Notes: a model not told the origin generated them from the sequence alone. Numbered from the stretch's first letter, positions 49,068 through 58,151 are shown. The stretch: 64,000 bases of DNA from Stenotrophomonas africana (GCF_013004645.1 NZ_JABEME010000005.1:1-64000); one strand, 5' to 3'. Program-made: numbers and translations.

Positions 49068-50036
49068 ATGGCTTTTGCTCCGACCCTGAAAACCTGGTTG
49101 CTCGTGCTGCCGGCGGTGGCCGTGCTGGGCGTGGCCGGGTATCGGGCCAGCGGCCATGCCGGGTCGGCGCAGGCGACGGCGGACGAGCTGCCGGTGTCGT
49201 CGCTGGCAGCGGTGGATGCGGCGGTGCCGCTGCCGGTGATGCCGGAAGCGCTGGCGCGTCGCCTGGCGGCATTCGAGCGCGGCAATGCGCTGCCCTCGGG
49301 CCTGCCGCTGGATCTGCGCGCCGACATCGAGGATGCCACCGATCTCTACGCCTATGCGCAGCGCCTGCGCGTGCAGGCCGACGACGGCAATCACGAGGCG
49401 CGCTGGATGCTCAGCCGGGTTTACGACTACTGCGCTCAGTACGCCATCGACCCCGGCGGCTACCGTTTGGACAACAACGTGCTGGCCGGGTTGGGTCTGA
49501 CCGCCGCACCGGCGATGGTGCAGGCGCGTGAGCGCGTGGCGCAGCGCTGCGGTGGCTTCGTGCCGGGCGACAAGCTGGGGTCCGCCCTGGTGCTGGCGGA
49601 GCGTCGCAAGGCGGCCGCGCAGGGCAACCTGGCAGCGGAAGCATCGCTGTTCGCCGAAGGCGAGCCATTGCAGGACAGCCCCGAGTATCGCCGTGACCTG
49701 GTCGAGCGGGTGCGCACCTCACGCGACCCGGAAGCGTTCATGGCGATCGCCCCGGGCATGGGCGTGCGTGCGGCAGGGGACCGCGCACTCAATGGCCTGG
49801 TGGCCGGCGAGCAGCTCAGTGAACTGGCATGGCGGCTTGCGGCCTGCGAACTCGGTCTACCGTGTGGGGCCGACAGTGTGCTGGTCAACAGTTTTTGTGC
49901 GAATGGAGGGATCTGTTCGCAGGATGGGACGCAGGATTTCCGGGATTTTGTGTATGACGCTGCGGTTTCGCGGCAAGGTGCGGGGAAAATGAAGCAGTGG
50001 ATCAAGCGATTGGTTGGAAAGAGGGACGGGCAATGA
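49068..50036 (+). CDS. Hypothetical protein with N-terminal membrane anchor
   Basis: A 322-residue protein with a hydrophobic N-terminus (residues about 9-27, an uncleaved anchor or signal peptide) and a helix-rich remainder with scattered cysteines (CAQYAIDPGG, QRCGG, ACELGLPCGADSVLVNSFCANGGICSQDG). I do not recognise a named domain. The last codon cluster overlaps the next gene by four bases, so the two are coupled. Start ATG 49068; a GTG-led extension upstream lacks support. Confidence 0.8.
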   Translation: MAFAPTLKTWLLVLPAVAVLGVAGYRASGHAGSAQATADELPVSSLAAVDAAVPLPVMPEALARRLAAFERGNALPSGLPLDLRADIEDATDLYAYAQRLRVQADDGNHEARWMLSRVYDYCAQYAIDPGGYRLDNNVLAGLGLTAAPAMVQARERVAQRCGGFVPGDKLGSALVLAERRKAAAQGNLAAEASLFAEGEPLQDSPEYRRDLVERVRTSRDPEAFMAIAPGMGVRAAGDRALNGLVAGEQLSELAWRLAACELGLPCGADSVLVNSFCANGGICSQDGTQDFRDFVYDAAVSRQGAGKMKQWIKRLVGKRDGQ

Positions 50037-50407
50037 ATTACCGTCGATTCCTGCATGGGGCCAAGTTCTGGTTCTGGGTGGCGCTGTTCGTGGCTTACTC
50101 GGCCGGCGCGGTCGGGCTGTTGATGATCGACACGTACGAAGATCGTTACCGGCATCTATCGAAAGTGGAACTGACCACGGTGAAGACGCACGAAGACGTG
50201 CGCCGCGCGGGTGCCAGCCAGGTCGCCGCAGTCTATCGCGCGCAGAGTGGCATGCCGTTCGCCTCGTTGCCGGCCGGCAGCACCTTCCAGGTGGTGTGGC
50301 CCGACGGCTCGACGGAGACCATGGTGATCATCGACCCGAGCTCACCCAACGGTATCCGTCCGCTGGCGAACTCGCAGATTCCTGCGACGGCGGCCGACGC
50401 GCGCTGA
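50033..50407 (+). CDS. Small membrane-anchored protein, unknown
   Basis: A 124-residue protein with one N-terminal hydrophobic segment (about 13-32, WVALFVAYSAGAVGLLMI) and a small periplasmic part with FQVVWPDGSTETMVIIDPSSPNGI. It starts at the ATG of ATGA overlapping the previous stop, with GAGGGACGGG upstream. Coupled to the preceding unknown gene; a shared envelope function is possible. The family is not recognised. Confidence 0.8.
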   Translation: MNYRRFLHGAKFWFWVALFVAYSAGAVGLLMIDTYEDRYRHLSKVELTTVKTHEDVRRAGASQVAAVYRAQSGMPFASLPAGSTFQVVWPDGSTETMVIIDPSSPNGIRPLANSQIPATAADAR

Positions 50408-50417
50408 ACCTGCATGT

Positions 50418-50477
50418 GTAGAGCCGAGCCATGCTCGGCTGCTCTTACCGGCATGCCGAGCGTAGGCTCGGCTCTAC
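50418..50477. repeat. Facing pair of SMAG palindromes (GCCGAGC type)
   Basis: GTAGAGCCGAGCCATGCTCGGCTG (50418-50441) and its inverted mate ending GGCTCGGCTCTAC (50455-50477) follow the small membrane protein gene. Confidence 0.88.
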
Positions 50478-50488
50478 AGAAGAGATAC

Positions 50489-50520
50489 GGAAAAGGGCGG
50501 GGATTTCCCCGCCCTTTTCA
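50489..50520. terminator. Bidirectional terminator, accC end
   Basis: AAAAGGGCGGGGA TT TCCCCGCCCTTTT: T tracts on both strands; serves accC (minus) and the plus-strand pair. Confidence 0.92.
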
Positions 50521-50540
50521 TGTCCAGCACCTGCCGCCGA

Positions 50541-51908
50541 TCAGGTCAACGCGATCGGCTTGTTCTTGCGCTCGGCAAGACGCTTTTCCAGGTAGTGGAT
50601 GTTCTGGCCACCGGCCTGGAAGCCCTTGTCGCGCATGATCCGCTGCTGCAGGGCGACATTGGTCTTGATGCCATCTACCACCATTTCGCTCAGCGCCACC
50701 TGCATGCGGGCAATGGCGGTTTCGCGGTCCGGGCCGTGCACGATCAGCTTGCCGATCATCGAGTCGTAGTTCGACGGCACGCGGTAGCCACTGTAGATGT
50801 GGGTATCCACGCGCACGCCGGGGCCGCCCGGCGGATGGAAGCCGGTGATGGTGCCCGGGCTCGGCACGAAGGTCTCGGCGTCTTCGGCGTTGATGCGGCA
50901 CTCGATCGCATGACCGTTCAGCACTACGTCGCTCTGCTTGATCGACAGCTTCTGGCCAGCAGCGATCTTCAGCTGCTCGGCCACCAGGTCGATGCCGGTG
51001 ACCATCTCGGTGACCGGATGCTCCACCTGGATGCGGGTGTTCATTTCGATGAAGTAGAACCGGCCGTCCTCGTAGAGGAACTCGAACGTGCCAGCGCCGC
51101 GATAGCCGATGCGGATGCAGGCTTCCACGCACACCTTGCCGATCTGCTCGCGCTGTTCGGCGGTGATGCCCGGTGCCGGCGCTTCTTCCACCACCTTCTG
51201 GTGGCGGCGCTGCATCGAGCAGTCGCGCTCACCCAGGTGGATGGCGTTGCCCTGGCCGTCGGCCAGCACCTGGATCTCCACGTGGCGCGGATTCTCCAGG
51301 AACTTCTCCATGTAGACCTCGCCATTGCCGAACGCGGCCTTGGCCTCGCTCTTGGTGGTTTCGATCGAGGTCTTCAGCGAGGCTTCGGCGTGCACCACGC
51401 GCATGCCACGGCCACCGCCGCCACCGGCTGCCTTGATGATGACCGGGTAGCCGATCTCACGGGCGATCTTGGTGTTGGCGACGATGTCCTCGCCCAGCGG
51501 GCCGCCCGAACCGGGCACGCACGGCACGCCGGCGGACTTCATCGCGCGGATGGCTTCGACCTTGTCGCCCATCATGCGGATGGTGTCGGCCTTGGGGCCG
51601 ATGAAGATGAAGCCGGACTCTTCCACGCGCTCGGCGAAGTCGGCGTTCTCCGACAGGAAGCCGTAGCCCGGGTGGATCGCCTGGGCGTCGGTGACTTCGG
51701 CGGCGGCGATCAGTGCCGGGATGTTGAGGTAGCTCTGCGGCGACGGCGCCGGGCCGATGCAGACCGACTCGTCGGCCATGGCCACGTGCTTGAGGTTGCG
51801 ATCGACCGTGGAGTGCACGGCCACCGTGCGGATGCCGAGGGTGTGGCACGCGCGCAGGATGCGCAGCGCGATCTCCCCTCGGTTGGCGATGACGACTTTG
51901 TCGAGCAT
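50541..51908 (-). CDS. accC: Biotin carboxylase subunit of acetyl-CoA carboxylase
   Basis: A 455-residue ATP-grasp enzyme that carboxylates biotin on AccB for malonyl-CoA synthesis. [26 protein letters not shown] is the N-terminal signature; [13 protein letters not shown] is the glycine-rich ATP loop; [15 protein letters not shown] carries the catalytic residues. Length as in E. coli (449). Starts ten bases after the accB stop in the usual accB-accC order. Confidence 0.98.
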   Translation of the reverse strand: MLDKVVIANRGEIALRILRACHTLGIRTVAVHSTVDRNLKHVAMADESVCIGPAPSPQSYLNIPALIAAAEVTDAQAIHPGYGFLSENADFAERVEESGFIFIGPKADTIRMMGDKVEAIRAMKSAGVPCVPGSGGPLGEDIVANTKIAREIGYPVIIKAAGGGGGRGMRVVHAEASLKTSIETTKSEAKAAFGNGEVYMEKFLENPRHVEIQVLADGQGNAIHLGERDCSMQRRHQKVVEEAPAPGITAEQREQIGKVCVEACIRIGYRGAGTFEFLYEDGRFYFIEMNTRIQVEHPVTEMVTGIDLVAEQLKIAAGQKLSIKQSDVVLNGHAIECRINAEDAETFVPSPGTITGFHPPGGPGVRVDTHIYSGYRVPSNYDSMIGKLIVHGPDRETAIARMQVALSEMVVDGIKTNVALQQRIMRDKGFQAGGQNIHYLEKRLAERKNKPIALT

Positions 51909-51918
51909 GGCGTGCCCC

Positions 51919-52398
51919 TCAGCCGATCACGAACAGCGGCTGGTCGAATTCGACCGGCTGGCCGTTCTCGCCGAGGATGGCGACGATGGTGCCGGACGTG
52001 TCGGCTTCGATCGGGTTGAACATCTTCATCGCTTCGATGATGGCCAGGGTCTCGCCTTCCTTGACCTGCTGGCCAACGGTGACGAAGGCCGGCTTGTCCG
52101 GAGCGGCCGACGCATAGAAGGTGCCGACCATCGGCGAACGCAGCACGTGGCCTTCCGGCAGGGCCGGGCCCGGCTTGGCGGTGCCGCCGGTGGAGGCTTC
52201 GGTCGGCGACTGCATCGGCATCGCCTGTGCAGCCGGGGCGGCCGGCGGGGCGTACACCGGGGCCGGCATCGGTGCGGCGTAGCCGGCAACCGGGGCGCGC
52301 GACAGGCGCACCGACTCTTCGCCTTCCTTGATTTCGATTTCAGCCAGGTTCGACTCTTCCAGCAGGTCGATCAGCTTCTTGATTTTGCGGAGATCCAT
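51919..52398 (-). CDS. accB: Biotin carboxyl carrier protein
   Basis: A 159-residue [36 protein letters not shown] at the N-terminus, an Ala/Pro-rich linker (about 36-80), and the biotinyl domain with EAMKM, biotinylated Lys being residue 125. Also has the [13 protein letters not shown] thumb loop typical of BCCP. Cotranscribed with accC; a DUF1311 gene and aroQ precede it on the same strand. Confidence 0.97.
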   Translation of the reverse strand: MDLRKIKKLIDLLEESNLAEIEIKEGEESVRLSRAPVAGYAAPMPAPVYAPPAAPAAQAMPMQSPTEASTGGTAKPGPALPEGHVLRSPMVGTFYASAAPDKPAFVTVGQQVKEGETLAIIEAMKMFNPIEADTSGTIVAILGENGQPVEFDQPLFVIG

Positions 52399-52451
52399 GG
52401 TGGCCTCTTTGCTCTTGATGTCAGTGTGGTGGGGAGCGCATCGCGCTCGGG

Positions 52452-52871
52452 TCAAAGCAGTTCGTAGAACTCGCGCAGCTGCCGTGTGCGGTCGCGCGTC
52501 TGGGTGATCAGGCATTGCATCTTCGCGGGGTTGCGCGAGGTGCCGTCTGCATTGAAGGCATACACCGCCTCGCAATCTGCATCGCGCAAGGTGATCCAGA
52601 TGCGCTGGGCCTTCACCAGCTGCTGTTCGGCCACCGCGCAGCGGCTGCAGCTGCCATCGGTTGCCTGCGCCTTCAGTTCGCCACGCGCCTGCGCGTAGAC
52701 GGCGTTCAATGCGCTGTCGGCATCATCCAGGCGATCGGAATCGCACATGTCGCGCTCGTAGCCGCCGCTTGCCTGTGCGCAGTCGATGCCCGCGGCCGCG
52801 CGCTCGGCAGCGACACTGGCGCCGCACAGACCGGCCCACGCCAGAACGCCGGCAATCACGCGCGGCAGCAT
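52452..52871 (-). CDS. DUF1311/LprI-like exported protein
   Basis: A 139-residue protein with a signal peptide (residues 1-23, ending VAA) and a LprI/DUF1311-type domain: [33 protein letters not shown]...[24 protein letters not shown], with paired cysteines. Members occur in the periplasm and include a lysozyme inhibitor in mycobacteria, but most are uncharacterised. It sits between aroQ and accB. Start ATG 52869-52871, three bases from the aroQ stop, so it is coupled to that gene. Confidence 0.85.
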   Translation of the reverse strand: MLPRVIAGVLAWAGLCGASVAAERAAAGIDCAQASGGYERDMCDSDRLDDADSALNAVYAQARGELKAQATDGSCSRCAVAEQQLVKAQRIWITLRDADCEAVYAFNADGTSRNPAKMQCLITQTRDRTRQLREFYELL

Positions 52872-52873
52872 CT

Positions 52874-53323
52874 TCACGCGCGGGCCGCCTGCACGCGCAG
52901 CAGCGCCGCGTCCATCGCGTAGCGGTAGCTGTCGGCGCCGAAGCCGCACACCACGCCCACGGCCTTGTCACTGAAGTAGCTGTGCTGGCGGAACGGCTCG
53001 CGGGTATGCGGGTTGGACAGGTGGATCTCGATGAACGGCACCGCCACCGCCGCCAGCGCATCGCGCAGGGCGACCGAGGTGTGGGTGAACGCGGCCGGGT
53101 TGATCAGGATGAAAGCGGTTCCGTCATTGCGCGCGACCTGCACGCGGTCCACCAGCACATGCTCGGCGTTGGACTGCAGGCTCTCCACGGCGTGCCCGGC
53201 GGCCGATGCCTGGGCGGCCAGGGCCTGGTCGATGTCGTCCAGCGTGGTGTGGCCGTAGACCTCCGGCTCGCGGGTGCCGAGCAGGTTGAGGTTGGGGCCG
53301 TGCAGGACCAGCAGCTTCGCCAT
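52874..53323 (-). CDS. aroQ: 3-dehydroquinate dehydratase, type II
   Basis: A 149-residue type II dehydroquinase of the shikimate pathway, a dodecamer in other bacteria. [21 protein letters not shown] carries the catalytic Tyr, [16 protein letters not shown] and [19 protein letters not shown] the substrate-binding and catalytic His regions. First gene of an aroQ-DUF1311-accB-accC group, an arrangement in which aroQ commonly leads accBC. Confidence 0.97.
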   Translation of the reverse strand: MAKLLVLHGPNLNLLGTREPEVYGHTTLDDIDQALAAQASAAGHAVESLQSNAEHVLVDRVQVARNDGTAFILINPAAFTHTSVALRDALAAVAVPFIEIHLSNPHTREPFRQHSYFSDKAVGVVCGFGADSYRYAMDAALLRVQAARA

Positions 53324-53673
53324 GGGATCCGGAAGACGGGAAAGGGCGGCAGTCTGGCGGAACCGGCGGATGCTGTCCAGTTCGACGAAGTTTGCAGCGT
53401 TTCAATCGCGCGTTTGAAATCTGCCGGAGCGCTTGTGGCTGTACGGCGGGCGGTGGATCAAGGCGCGCTGAACGCCGTGCTGGCCGGGGATGCGTGCATG
53501 TAGGCCGACGATGGCGGCAGGCAGGGAGAAGGCGGATGCCGCCATGGGCCGTGATGCGGTGGATCCACGCCATGCGTGGATGTGGGAAGTTCGGTGTGCA
53601 GCAAGCTATTCCCCCATCGAGGGGCAGCCCAAAGTACGCGGCACGCCAGCCACCGCAATTGCCATACACCCGC
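53324..53673. other. Intergenic region upstream of aroQ
   Basis: About 350 bases with no supported gene. An imperfect inverted repeat TTTCAA (53400-53405) / TTTGAAA (53413-53419) lies about 80 bases upstream of the aroQ start and could be a regulator site. A SMAG palindrome lies at 53559-53582. Confidence 0.5.
53559..53582. repeat. SMAG palindrome (GATCCACG type)
   Basis: GTGGATCCACG CCATG CGTGGAT between aroQ and the DOPA-dioxygenase-like gene. Confidence 0.75.
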
Positions 53674-54402
53674 TCAGGTCTCCAGTGGCACCGTCGGCAC
53701 CACGTTCGGGAACACCTCCTCCAGTGGCTCCCGTTCCCCCGGCTTCGGTGCCGGCCAGTTGTAAGCGTTCACCGGCTGCGCGCGGTTCACCCATAAGGCG
53801 TAATACAGATGGTCGGCGCGGCCATCACCGGTATTGGGGTGGATCAGGATGGTCAGGCCCAGGCTGTTGAGTTGCAGCCAAGGTACCAGCACCGGCAGCA
53901 GGTCGTTGGTGAAGCCGAAATAGAACGACGGGGTGACGTGCGGGCCGCGTGGCTCCAGGTTCCAGTTGCCCAGTTCCACTGGGAAACGCTCGGCCGCCCA
54001 GCGCCGCAACAGGGCCGCCTTCTCGAAGCTGTCCTCGTCGAAGTAGATATGCGCGTGATAGCTCTTGATGTCGGTGTAGGCGCGTGGAGTCGCGGGCAGC
54101 GTGGCCTCGCCGGGGCGCACGCTGGCCGGGCGCGGGGTCGGTTCGCTGGCCGTGGCGTGGCCCCAGGGGCTGCTGCCCTCGGGCGCGGGCGGAACGATGG
54201 CGCGGAAGCCGGGCCGCCCAGGTTCGGTGGTGTTCGCCGCGCCGTTGCCGCGCGGGGCGGCGGTGGCGGTCGATGCACTGGCCAGGCCGCCAGCGGCCAG
54301 ACCTGCCGAAGCGATCAGGCGGCGCCGTGCGGGCGAAAGCAGGTCGGCCCAGTGGGCGTCATCGTCGCCGGTGTCGGTGAGGGGCTGCGGGTCCGGGTGC
54401 AT
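53674..54402 (-). CDS. DOPA 4,5-dioxygenase family protein with possible Tat signal
   Basis: A 242-residue protein. The C-terminal domain (about 120-235) contains SYHAHIYFDEDSFEKAALLRRWAAERFPVELGNWNLEPRGPHVTPSFYFGFTND and LTILIHPNTGDGRADHLYYALWVN, typical of the small DOPA 4,5-dioxygenase family, with several conserved His. The N-terminus has RRRLIASAGLAAGGLASASTATAA (about 26-49), resembling a twin-arginine signal, so the enzyme may be exported after folding. The family has few characterised bacterial members and its substrate here is unknown. Start ATG with GGAG nearby. Confidence 0.82.
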   Translation of the reverse strand: MHPDPQPLTDTGDDDAHWADLLSPARRRLIASAGLAAGGLASASTATAAPRGNGAANTTEPGRPGFRAIVPPAPEGSSPWGHATASEPTPRPASVRPGEATLPATPRAYTDIKSYHAHIYFDEDSFEKAALLRRWAAERFPVELGNWNLEPRGPHVTPSFYFGFTNDLLPVLVPWLQLNSLGLTILIHPNTGDGRADHLYYALWVNRAQPVNAYNWPAPKPGEREPLEEVFPNVVPTVPLET

Positions 54403-54567
54403 GAGGGGCTCCGTGGCGGCATCGTGTGGGCAGGCAAGCACGCTCGGGCAGGGCTGCCGGTGGCGTCCAATAAGCAGGGGGCATCACCTCATGCAGGGGC
54501 GCCTTCGTCGCCTTGAGTGCGACCGGACGGCGGGCTAGGGTGCAGGTCTGCCGCCCTGGAACCCGCC

Positions 54568-55395
54568 ATGACCTCGCTCGATGCCGACACCCCGCGCAAG
54601 CGCGCGGCCTTCCGCCAGCTGCATGCGCAGGGTTGCTTCGTGTTGCCCAATCCGTGGGATGTGGGCAGTGCCCGCTACCTGCAGCGGCAGGGCTTCCAGG
54701 CCCTGGCCACGACCAGTGCCGGCTGTGCCTGGAGCGAAGGGCGGCCGGATGGCGCGGTTTCGTTGCCGGCCACGCTGGAGCATCTGCGCCTGATGGCGGC
54801 GGCGACCCCGTTACCGTTGAATGCCGACTTCGGTGATGGCTTCGGCGCTACGCCGCAGGCGGTGGAGGAGGCGGTGGCCGCGGCGCTCGACACGGGCATC
54901 GCGGCGTTGTCGATCGAGGACGCCAGCGGCGTGGCCGATGCACCGCTGAGACCCATCGACCAGGCGGTCGAGCGCCTGCGCGCTGCCCGTGCAGCCATCG
55001 ATCGCGCGGGCGGCGACGTGCTGCTGGTCGGGCGTGCCGAGAACTTCTTCGTCGGCGTGCCGGATCTGCAGGACACCCTGCAGCGCCTGCGCGCCTATGC
55101 CGAGGCCGGTGCAGACGTGCTGTATGCACCGGGCATCACCACGCGCGAGCAGATCAGCGCGGTGGTTGCCGCCGCGGGGTCGAAGCCGGTGAACCTGCTG
55201 GTCGGTGGACCGACACCGCTGCGCCTGCAGGACATCGCCGCACTCGGCGTTCGCCGGGTCAGCCTGGGCGGCGCACTGGCCCGTGCCGCGTGGGGTGGGC
55301 TGATGCAGGCGACCCAGCCGATCATGCAGGACGGATGCTTCGATGGCCTGCAGCAGGCGGCCTCCGGGGCTGCCTTGAACGCGCTGTTCCGCTAG
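54568..55395 (+). CDS. Isocitrate lyase/PEP mutase family protein
   Basis: A 275-residue TIM-barrel protein of the PEP mutase/isocitrate lyase superfamily. CFVLPNPWDVGSARYLQRQGFQALATTSAGCAWSEG is the N-terminal part; NADFGDGFG, SIEDASG and LLVGRAENF (the metal/substrate R-x-E region) follow, and VNLLVGGPTPL near the end. The classical KKCGH lyase loop is absent, so it belongs with the shorter oxaloacetate decarboxylase/carboxyphosphonoenolpyruvate-type members; the exact reaction cannot be assigned. Divergent from the dioxygenase-like gene. Confidence 0.85.
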   Translation: MTSLDADTPRKRAAFRQLHAQGCFVLPNPWDVGSARYLQRQGFQALATTSAGCAWSEGRPDGAVSLPATLEHLRLMAAATPLPLNADFGDGFGATPQAVEEAVAAALDTGIAALSIEDASGVADAPLRPIDQAVERLRAARAAIDRAGGDVLLVGRAENFFVGVPDLQDTLQRLRAYAEAGADVLYAPGITTREQISAVVAAAGSKPVNLLVGGPTPLRLQDIAALGVRRVSLGGALARAAWGGLMQATQPIMQDGCFDGLQQAASGAALNALFR

Positions 55396-55428
55396 CTCCA
55401 CACCCTGCAAGGCGGGAGGGGCCGGCGA

Positions 55429-55965
55429 CTACAGCGCCTCGAACTCCCGCTTGGGCAAGGTCACGCCGGGTTCCAGCGCTGGCAGCAGTTGGCGAAGCAG
55501 GTGTGGATTGCCCTGCAGCCCGGTGCCATCCAGATACGTCCAGCCGGAACCGCCAACGCGGCGCACGGCCACCATGAACGTGGTGCTGCGCATCGGGGTT
55601 TCACGCACCCGTATCAGGGATTGGCGTGGCACGAAGCAGACTTCTTCCTCCCCGGCAGCATAGGTCCGGGTCGGCACACCTACATCTTCGCTGATGACCA
55701 CTACGCCGGCGCTGTGCTGCTTCTTCAACGCATCACGGGTGATCGCCTGGAAGGCGTCATCGCCGCCGGCCAGCCGCTTGAGGCTGGGATGGGTGCGCTT
55801 GATGAGGAAGTCCGCATCGCCGCGGGCGTACGCAGCCATCATGGCGCGCACATCTTCGCGCAGCGACTTCGCATCACTGGGACTGAGTTCACCAGCGAAG
55901 GCGGATGGCAGCAACAGCGACAGCAACAGCAGCATCAGTATCGTCAGGGGCAGGCGTCGATGCAT
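55429..55965 (-). CDS. Hypothetical exported protein
   Basis: A 178-residue protein with a strong signal peptide (residues 1-24, LTILMLLLLSLLLPSAFAG). The mature part reads SPSDAKSLREDVRAMMAAYARGDADFLIKRTHPSLKRLAGGDDAFQAITRDAL, resembling an NTF2-like helical unit, followed by beta-prone segments (FMVAVRRVGGSGWTYLDG). The family is not recognised. Convergent with the PEP-mutase-like gene; divergent from the quinone-reductase gene. Confidence 0.8.
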   Translation of the reverse strand: MHRRLPLTILMLLLLSLLLPSAFAGELSPSDAKSLREDVRAMMAAYARGDADFLIKRTHPSLKRLAGGDDAFQAITRDALKKQHSAGVVVISEDVGVPTRTYAAGEEEVCFVPRQSLIRVRETPMRSTTFMVAVRRVGGSGWTYLDGTGLQGNPHLLRQLLPALEPGVTLPKREFEAL

Positions 55966-56051
55966 GTTCGGGTGTCTCACAGGGCACCGCCGCACTATAC
56001 GGTGGATGCGAAAACAGCGTCCCACCGATGGCGCTGGTTTCCCCGGAATCT

Positions 56052-56072
56052 CTACTTACTATTGGTAGGTAG
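56052..56072 (+). promoter_or_regulatory. Imperfect palindrome upstream of oxidoreductase, likely TetR operator
   Basis: CTACTTAC TATTG GTAGGTAG: seven of eight arm positions pair. It lies 20 bases before the ATG of the oxidoreductase gene. The TetR-type gene directly downstream makes autogenous repression plausible. Confidence 0.6.
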
Positions 56073-56092
56073 TGATTCCCGGAGACCCCCCC

Positions 56093-56689
56093 ATGCACAG
56101 CCTCATTGTCATCGCCCACCCTGAACCCGATTCGCTGACCCATGCGATGGCACATCGCATCGGCGATGCCATCACTGCGGCCGACGCCCGCAACACCGTG
56201 GCCTACGCCGACCTGATGGCCGAAGGCTTTGATCCACGCTTCAATGCTCAGGACCAGGCCTTGTTCCGCAGCACTGGCGCGGTACCGGCCGACATCGCTG
56301 CCGAGCACGCACGGCTGGAGGCCGCCGATACGCTGGTACTGGTGTTTCCGTTGTACTGGTGGTCGTTCCCGGCACTGCTGAAGGGCTGGATCGACCGCGT
56401 CTTCACCAACAAATGGGCGTACGCACAGGATGCACAGGGCAAGCTGGTGAAGAAGCTGCAGCGCCTGAACGTGCATCTGGTGGGGCTGGGCGGCGCCGAT
56501 GCAGCGATGGTCGAACGACGCGGCTACGATGCGGCGATGAAGACGCAGATCGACATGGGCATCTTCGACTACTGTGGCGCACGCGTGCTGACGTCAGACC
56601 TGCTGCTGGATGCCGATACCGGTGCGGCCGAAACGCATCTGCAGACCGCGCTGGCAATCGGCCGTAAAATAGGCACTCCGATGCGCTGA
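56093..56689 (+). CDS. NAD(P)H dehydrogenase (quinone)-like flavoprotein
   Basis: A 198-residue flavodoxin-like protein of the NQO1/MdaB/KefF group: MHSLIVIAHPEPDSLTHAMAHRI (FMN/FAD phosphate site), LVLVFPLYWWSFPALLKGWIDRVFTNKWAY (the PLYWW signature near the flavin). These enzymes reduce quinones or electrophiles with two electrons. GGAG lies about nine bases before the ATG. The TetR gene starts 17 bases after the stop, forming a probable operon controlled from the palindrome upstream. Confidence 0.9.
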   Translation: MHSLIVIAHPEPDSLTHAMAHRIGDAITAADARNTVAYADLMAEGFDPRFNAQDQALFRSTGAVPADIAAEHARLEAADTLVLVFPLYWWSFPALLKGWIDRVFTNKWAYAQDAQGKLVKKLQRLNVHLVGLGGADAAMVERRGYDAAMKTQIDMGIFDYCGARVLTSDLLLDADTGAAETHLQTALAIGRKIGTPMR

Positions 56690-56705
56690 TCGCCGTGTAC
56701 CGCCG

Positions 56706-57299
56706 ATGCCCGCCAACGCCGTTCCCACGCGCCGCCGATTGACCCGCGAGCAACGCGCTCGCCAGTTGCTGGACGTGGCCTGGACGCTGGTTGGCGAAGA
56801 GGGTACCGACGCGCTGACGCTGGGACGGCTGGCCGAGGCGGCCGGTGTGACCAAGCCGGTGGCCTACGATCACTTCGTAACCCGCAACGGCCTGCTGGCT
56901 GCGCTCTACGATGACTATGACGGGCGGCAGACGGTGGTCTTCCACGAGCGTATCGGCCGCGCCCGGGCGCAGCTGGCTGATCGCGCGGCGGCCATCGCCT
57001 CCGGCTACATCGACTGCATCCTCAGCCAGGGCAGTGAAGTGCAGGGCATCCTCGCCGCATTGGTGGGCGCGCCGGAACTGCACGAGGTGCGGCGGCGTTA
57101 CCAGCAGGACTTCATCGACAACTGCCAGGTCTGGCTGGGCCCGTTCGCTGCCGACGGCACGGTGTCGCTGGCGGGACGCTGGGCGATTCTCGGTGCGGCT
57201 GAAACCCTTTCAGAGGGCGTGGCTGCGGGCGCGCTGGACAAGACCGGCGCCGAGGCCGAGCTGCAGCGGCTGATCGTGGCGACGGTCAAGCGTCGCTGA
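56706..57299 (+). CDS. TetR/AcrR family regulator
   Basis: A 197-residue regulator. N-terminal helix-turn-helix: ARQLLDVAWTLVGEEGTDALTLGRLAEAAGVTKPVAYDHFVTRNGLLAALYDDY. The C-terminal ligand-binding region is helical (residues about 75-195) and unassigned. It probably represses the upstream quinone-reductase gene and itself through the palindrome at 56052-56072, and releases DNA on binding an electrophile or quinone. Convergent with the carboxypeptidase gene, stops six bases apart. Confidence 0.9.
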   Translation: MPANAVPTRRRLTREQRARQLLDVAWTLVGEEGTDALTLGRLAEAAGVTKPVAYDHFVTRNGLLAALYDDYDGRQTVVFHERIGRARAQLADRAAAIASGYIDCILSQGSEVQGILAALVGAPELHEVRRRYQQDFIDNCQVWLGPFAADGTVSLAGRWAILGAAETLSEGVAAGALDKTGAEAELQRLIVATVKRR

Positions 57300-57304
57300 G
57301 CCGC

Positions 57305-58099
57305 TCAGGCGTCGGAGGTGCTGTCGGCCAGCGTGGCGAATCCTGCCGCCAGCTGTTCGCGCACCAGCGCATCGCGTGCGTCGCGGCTGTCGGCGCCCAA
57401 CACCACCGTGATCAGCCGAACCGGATGCGCGCGTCCCTGCACTGCCCGGCATGCGGTGGCGGCCAGGCAGAAGCCTGCGGCCTGGGTGTAGCCGGTCTTC
57501 AAGCCATCCACGCCGTCATCGTCCAGCAGGCCGTTCTGGTTGTTGCGGCTGAAGCTGCCGTGCGCGAACGCGCGCTGGGCGGTGATTGCCAGCATCTGCG
57601 GATGGTCATTCATCAGGCAGGCGGCCAGCACCGCCATGTCGTGTGCACTGGACGCATGATGCGGCGTGGTGATGCCGGACACGCTGGCGAACCACGTGCT
57701 GCGCAGGCCAAGCCGGCGTGCGTGCTGGTTCATGCGTTCCAGGAATGCCGCCTGTGATCCGTCCAGATGGTGCGCGATGGCCAGCGCCGCGTCATTGCCG
57801 GAGACGATCATCAACCCTTCCAGCAGGCGCGCGAGCGTGACCGTTTCGCCGGGCACCAGGCCCATGCGCGTTTCATCATCGGCGACCGCGTGCACGTCGT
57901 CGGCGGCGATGGTGACGTCGTCGTCCCACGAGCGCCCGCACTCCTCGACACATTCGTAAGCCGCGTAGGCGGTCATCAGCTTGGTCAGCGAGGCCGGTTG
58001 CCTGGCGATGTCCGCGTTGTGCTGGTGAATCACCGCGAAGGTTGCCGCATCGAGGGTGATGGACGACAGCGGCGCACGCGCAGGGGCAGGAGACGGCAT
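57305..58099 (-). CDS. D-alanyl-D-alanine carboxypeptidase family protein, no obvious signal peptide
   Basis: A 264-residue S11 family enzyme. SLTK (Ser37-Lys40) is the active-site serine motif, SGN follows around residue 99, and KTGYT around residue 201, so the catalytic set is complete. Such enzymes trim pentapeptides of peptidoglycan in the periplasm. Yet the predicted N-terminus from the ATG at 58097-58099 (MPSPAPARAPLSS) lacks a signal peptide, and the C-terminal membrane anchor domain typical of PBP5 is also missing. The start might be wrong, or the protein be exported differently. An upstream in-frame region (to 58231) contains no classical signal. Confidence 0.82.
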   Translation of the reverse strand: MPSPAPARAPLSSITLDAATFAVIHQHNADIARQPASLTKLMTAYAAYECVEECGRSWDDDVTIAADDVHAVADDETRMGLVPGETVTLARLLEGLMIVSGNDAALAIAHHLDGSQAAFLERMNQHARRLGLRSTWFASVSGITTPHHASSAHDMAVLAACLMNDHPQMLAITAQRAFAHGSFSRNNQNGLLDDDGVDGLKTGYTQAAGFCLAATACRAVQGRAHPVRLITVVLGADSRDARDALVREQLAAGFATLADSTSDA

Positions 58100-58151
58100 G
58101 AACGCGTCGACGAAGGAGGGCCTGCAGGATAGCCCGTGGCAGCTGCATGAA

